Positions 6,750 through 6,775 of a DNA stretch of 6,775 nt are shown here, in pieces. The position numbers and the translations under genes are program-made. The DNA comes from Thalassospira sp. UBA1131. Its GTDB lineage: Bacteria > Pseudomonadota > Alphaproteobacteria > Rhodospirillales > Thalassospiraceae. The stretch lies in contig NZ_DCAO01000104.1 in assembly GCF_002311515.1 (NCBI RefSeq), positions 120,005 to 126,779 on the forward strand. The letters run 5' to 3'. Position 1 is the stretch's first letter. Every line of letters begins with the position of its first letter. The notes below the pieces were generated by a model. That model saw only the letters and a list, made by a program, of their open reading frames with translations, made no database searches and was not told where the DNA came from.

Positions 6750-6775
6750 ATGAGCCCATTCAATTCAAAAGTTGC
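6750..6775 (+). CDS. Start of divergent gene, probably organic hydroperoxide resistance protein (partial)
   Basis: Only nine codons are present (MSPFNSKVA plus), cut by the window end. The ATG has a strong ribosome site eight bases upstream and lies downstream of the putative OhrR operators. In proteobacteria the gene divergent from or next to ohrR is most often ohr, a thiol peroxidase that reduces organic hydroperoxides with a lipoylated partner. The identity rests on context alone, because the nine residues are too few to recognise the family. Another OhrR-controlled gene is possible. Confidence 0.5.

Overview
The window looks like chromosomal DNA of a free-living alphaproteobacterium. This is inferred from the gene families, the codon use and the HisKA_2-type kinase; a Rhodospirillales genus such as Thalassospira would fit, but I cannot test that without a search. 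No mobile element, CRISPR array, tRNA or rRNA is visible.

Left part (1-2779, + strand): the 3' end of a sensor histidine kinase (ATPase domain only) is followed five bases later by a large response regulator with receiver, two PAS, GGDEF and EAL domains. The pair looks like a two-component system that acts on cyclic di-GMP. As given, the kinase reading frame is broken near base 149; removing one base there restores a normal ATPase domain.

Middle (2780-5084, + strand): a 162-base spacer with a strong imperfect hairpin leads into a complete methyl-accepting chemotaxis protein (dCache-type periplasmic sensor, HAMP, signalling domain). It ends in a textbook rho-independent terminator. The kinase, the c-di-GMP enzyme and the chemoreceptor together suggest a locus for sensing and for choosing between motile and sessile life.

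Right part (5157-6775): a small MAPEG membrane protein and a DUF1801 protein are coupled by a TGATG stop/start overlap. They run convergently into an OhrR-type MarR regulator on the - strand, with only six bases between the stop codons. The regulator is divergent from a gene of which only the first nine codons are present, probably the organic hydroperoxide resistance gene ohr. The 283-base divergent region is rich in structure. It holds three palindromes of form ATYG-N4-CRAT plus a fourth half-degenerate copy, arranged as two pairs with 15-base spacing; a nested inverted repeat in the ohrR leader; and almost identical ribosome-binding leaders at its two ends. This region is the most interesting part of the window. 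The likely logic is that OhrR represses both genes until its reactive cysteine is oxidised by an organic peroxide.
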